DNA of 64,000 nt from Straminergon stramineum (taxonomy: Eukaryota; Streptophyta; Bryopsida; Hypnales; Calliergonaceae), in assembly GCA_963920665.1 (NCBI GenBank), contig OY987263.1, positions 21,657,968-21,721,967 on the forward strand, given 5' to 3'. A program made the position numbers and the translations under genes. This document shows, piece by piece, positions 61,000 to 64,000 of this stretch. Within the stretch, counting starts at the first letter, position 1, and every line of letters begins with the position of its first letter. A model generated the notes under the pieces. The model was not told where the DNA came from, did not search any database, and was given only the letters and a program-made list of their open reading frames with translations.

Positions 61000-62060
61000 T
61001 AGTACTTCGGCTGGAGTCAATCGGCGTGTAATTTTCCTTGCAATGCACTGCAATTCGTCTCATTGGTTTCGAGGAAACATTCAACCCTAACTACAACTAC
61101 AGTATTTCCACCAACATCCCCTCGCTCGTTCCGGAGTCTCCGTCTCCGTCTCCTTGCTTCCCAGTCTCCTTGCTTCCCAGTCCCCGCCTCTAAATGCACA
61201 GTCTCCCCACGTACTCCCCCGATCACTTAATAACTTAGCGGTGGCCCCAAACCGCAGTAATCCAGGCCACTATACCCGAATTGAAAACCATTCAACCCAG
61301 ACAACCAGGTTCCCCGGTCCCCACGCCTGCTGCTGCAATTCAACACTTTGAGCCCCGCCCGCCCGGACGCAGGAAACAGGGAAAATCCCGCCTTCCGTCG
61401 ATCTATCCGTCCGTTTTCCCAGCACTGCAGATGATCGATCAGCATCCCAGATCGAACCTCCGTCCCGAGTATATATATAATAAAAACAAGACGTTGCAAT
61501 CCTGCACACACCATCGATATCGTCAGACCAGGAAAAGTCAAAGCAAACGTCGTCATGGGACCTACTAGACTACTGTTTACAGTAGGGAGACTGATCGAGC
61601 TCGGAGGAGGAATTCCGCCCTGGAGCGGCGCCGAAGGTTCCTCGTTCAACGCTCCCCCTCCGTGAGTCCATGGTTCCTTCCGTCCACACAGATCGGCAGC
61701 AGGATCACGTACGTACAGATCCCAACTCCCCAACGGACGGAAAGACTTCAGACTGCGAGTTGAACTTGAAAGGGACGAGCCAGTTGCCATTGGAAACCGG
61801 AACTGGATGGGCCTCCAGGTTGACCACGGGCAGCCAGGAAGAAAATCTCTGAAATCTTGAAGAGTCAAACATGCCAGAAAGCAAGCTCCAGCCGAGGGTC
61901 CGGAAGGTCCAGATCTGCTTCCAACTTCTGCAGAGCTGGAGGCTGGAGGTCCAGGCCTGGACCCCTGCAGTCCCCCCAATGGCAACCGGCTGTAAGAGTT
62001 GTACAACGAGCCTCTTGTGGAGGTCGGTGGTCCAGCCAAGGGTGAAAGAAAAAAAAAAAA
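61000..62060. other. GC-rich ~1-kb island, no confirmed gene
   Basis: Composition changes sharply from AT-rich to CpG-containing GC-rich sequence. The longest frame (minus, 61227-62249, 340 aa) crosses a low-complexity A tract as FFFF and continues into the neighbouring AT-rich transposon, so it is probably a by-product of the low stop density. TATATATAATAA at 61471-61482 could be a core promoter element. It may be a promoter/first exon of a gene lost or lying elsewhere, or a relic of an imported gene fragment. Confidence 0.35.
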
Positions 62061-62250
62061 GGCCCCTATTTTGTGCCGTAATAATTTTATTGTTAACAAC
62101 TCTCTTAGCTCATTCGGGGGCCTATCATTGCAAATATGAACTTCAAACTTGAAAAAAAATTTGCACAACAAAGAAAAGGTTCCTGCATTTTTCCTAGGGG
62201 TAAAACACAAGGGCAAAACTGCCTCCGCAAGAGGCTTACCATACAACATT

Positions 62251-62967
62251 GGGTGATTGCAAGAAACACTTCACGTTTTTGGCTCAAAAACCCGATTTCT
62301 GGCCGCAGGACTGGTAGTACTATGGACTACTATCAATTTCGCGCATCAAACTGCACCTACGAATCTCAACCGTTGATTTCGGCCGCCTGCAGATCTTAAC
62401 CGTTGATTCAGTACTATGTAGTACTGAAGAAGACACTGGTAGTAGAAAAGGGGTCTATGGACCTTTTCAATTTTAGTTATTCAAAAAAAATTCAAAAAAT
62501 TCCTAGAAAAAGAGCCATTTTGGTAGACAAGCTTGCTCTCACATTGCACCAAAAATTTCTTCAAAATTTTTTTTTTCTACCCAAAAAATGTGTGCGAAGA
62601 ACGGTCACTTTGGCTTCATGTAGACACCTCATGCAAAGTTTTTTAGCAAAAAAATCTTCGTCTCTCATTGGAACACAAGTACAACTCCAGATTCTCCGAT
62701 TTGTGGCTTCCAATTCTCATTTTTGGGTACAACTTTGACTCAAAACCCCCCAAAATGGCCAAGGTAGACACCCAATCGGGGGCACTTTAAAAATAGTAAA
62801 TTAATTTTTTTTAAAACCCCAAAATATAGAATGTGTGAAATTTGTATGTGTACCTTCATTCCAAATTTCAAAACAAACAAACTTACGATGCAAAAGTTAT
62901 GACCAAAAAACCACATGTCCAAGGGTAAGGGGACAAAAAATAGGACAAGTGTTTCTTGCAATCATCC
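62251..62967. mobile_element. 730-bp TIR element family, copy 3
   Basis: It begins GGGTGATTGCAAGAAACAC and ends AAGTGTTTCTTGCAATCATCC. It aligns with copy 2 (31312-32050) along its length, with scattered substitutions and small indels. It is inserted beside the GC-rich island, so the frame at 61227-62249 ends inside it. Confidence 0.9.
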
Positions 62968-64000
62968 AGATATGAACTTACTAAGTGTCGAGCTAGAGGC
63001 GGAAATTGGATAAATGCCTTGTAACTTATTGCATTGAGTGCTGTGACGATGTGTTCAAAATTAGCCATGCTTTTTGTCAATGTTTCCCTAGCCAGGCCAC
63101 TTGAGGCTGTCTAGTGACTCTGATCTGTAATTTTTACTCTTGCAACCAAATTCCATTTCATTTGTGTCAAAAAAAAATCAGCCATGCTTCTCTCAAGGCT
63201 AATCTGAGGCATGCAGAGAATCTCCATCAACATCTCCCCCAATAGCTCTGCAAACGACTCCGAAAGTGCTCTAGGGCCCTACAAATGCTAGACGGGAGTA
63301 ATACCATGGGCCATGATGGAGCTCCGACGTGGACAACACTAGCACGGGAATGGCAGAAGGCTACATCGGGAAGATAGAAAAACTACACAGATAGCGCAGG
63401 AATTAACATAATGATTGGCTAGCGGTGCTCCTTAAAATTGCCTTGAAAGTCCAATTTTCAAGTGCTTCAAAATCATAGTTTCAAAACTAATTTGAAACTC
63501 AAATTTGAATGACAATAGGAGTACATTGAAGTCTACACAAAATTCAATTTTTTTTGAAAAAATATTTTTTTAACCTTAATCCGGAACATTCTATCTAATG
63601 GAAAGATCATTTTGGGACGGAGGGAGTATTACAAAGCATACCCGTGATACTTTAGTGATCAAGGGGGGCCTTGGAGGTGACCTTCCAAGCCTTACAAGAG
63701 AAAATATGAAAAGAAATAAGGAGTTCCAAGCGAATAGGGCATTGTAGAATTTTATTTAGGATGAAAAGGATGGTGTGCCATACATGCTTTGAAAATTGGT
63801 GAGAGTGCATGTTTGTGAGTCTGAAGAATGCAAAGATCTAAGTTTTGAATCAAAAGGTATGGCTCTTTAAAGTTGGCAATTTCCTAGTTGCGAATCCACG
63901 GTGTGGAATGTGGGAGTGGGGGTTCTAAGAAAAATACCTTATCAAAATAGGGCATGTCGCAAATCACTAGAAAGATAAGGAGACAAAAATTCTAGAATGT
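62968..64000. other. Gene-free DNA to the right edge
   Basis: No gene. A Stowaway-type end (TTTTGGGACGGAGGGAG followed by TA) is at 63610-63628. The opposite end was not found, so it is truncated or diverged. Confidence 0.5.
63614..63628. mobile_element. Stowaway MITE terminus
   Basis: GGGACGGAGGGAG followed by TA is the exact reverse complement of the CTCCCTCCGTCCC consensus end of Stowaway MITEs. Only one end is recognisable. Confidence 0.6.

Noticed and set aside
61227..62249. 340-codon minus frame, the longest in the window
   Set aside because: It spans a GC-rich island, an A tract read as FFFF and then an AT-rich transposon end that also occurs at 31.3 kb. No domain was recognised; likely a chance frame.
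1..64000. tRNA, rRNA, CRISPR or bacterial-style operon
   Set aside because: No cloverleaf, rRNA core, regularly spaced repeat array or operon-like gene spacing was found on either strand.

Overview
This window looks like nuclear DNA of a land plant. The evidence is a plant-type carboxylesterase and a plant CinA-like/nucleotidylyltransferase protein, both split by short GT-AG introns. There is also a Ty1/copia element primed by initiator tRNA-Met and a double telo-box (AAACCCTAAACCCTAA) in the first intron of one gene. I cannot name the species. The bulk is AT-rich, repeat-dominated intergenic DNA.

Layout. Positions 1-2533 hold a broken multi-exon gene of unknown family on the minus strand, with several in-frame stops and frameshifts. 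A 318-bp inverted-repeat element lies at 3745-4062. Positions 5267-14481 are a dead minus-strand copia retrotransposon with 198-bp LTRs, PBS and PPT; a GC-richer insertion of about 4 kb separates its protease from its integrase. A gene island occupies about 17.5-26.9 kb. It contains two convergent genes that look live: a 5-exon CXE carboxylesterase (+, 18572-21077, 337 aa, complete Ser-Asp-His triad) and a 13-exon CinA-like/nucleotidylyltransferase gene (-, 21854-26845, about 451 aa). The second gene has one splice junction that is a base out of phase and one GC-AG intron.

From 27 to 64 kb I find no convincing gene. The region is a mosaic of small DNA transposons: (i) three copies of a roughly 730-bp element with GGTGATTGCAAGAAACA ends; (ii) CACTA elements with exact 3-bp target duplications (32439-32564, 56122-57653, 60185-60358); (iii) a TTA-flanked Harbinger/Tourist-like MITE (60570-60860); (iv) Stowaway-like fragments; and (v) several elements bounded by TTAA whose inverted repeats begin CCC (52885-53126, 42743-43327 and two related copies at 48.5 and 50.4 kb). 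The last group has the hallmark of piggyBac-type (or Kolobok-type) non-autonomous transposons and is the least expected content here.

The two live genes have no evident joint pathway; they share only a 776-bp tail-to-tail intergenic region. No rRNA, tRNA, CRISPR or operon-like structure was seen. No new multi-gene system is evident. The best leads are the TTAA/CCC element families, the repeated 730-bp family, the phase conflict in the nucleotidylyltransferase gene and the decaying unknown gene at the left edge.
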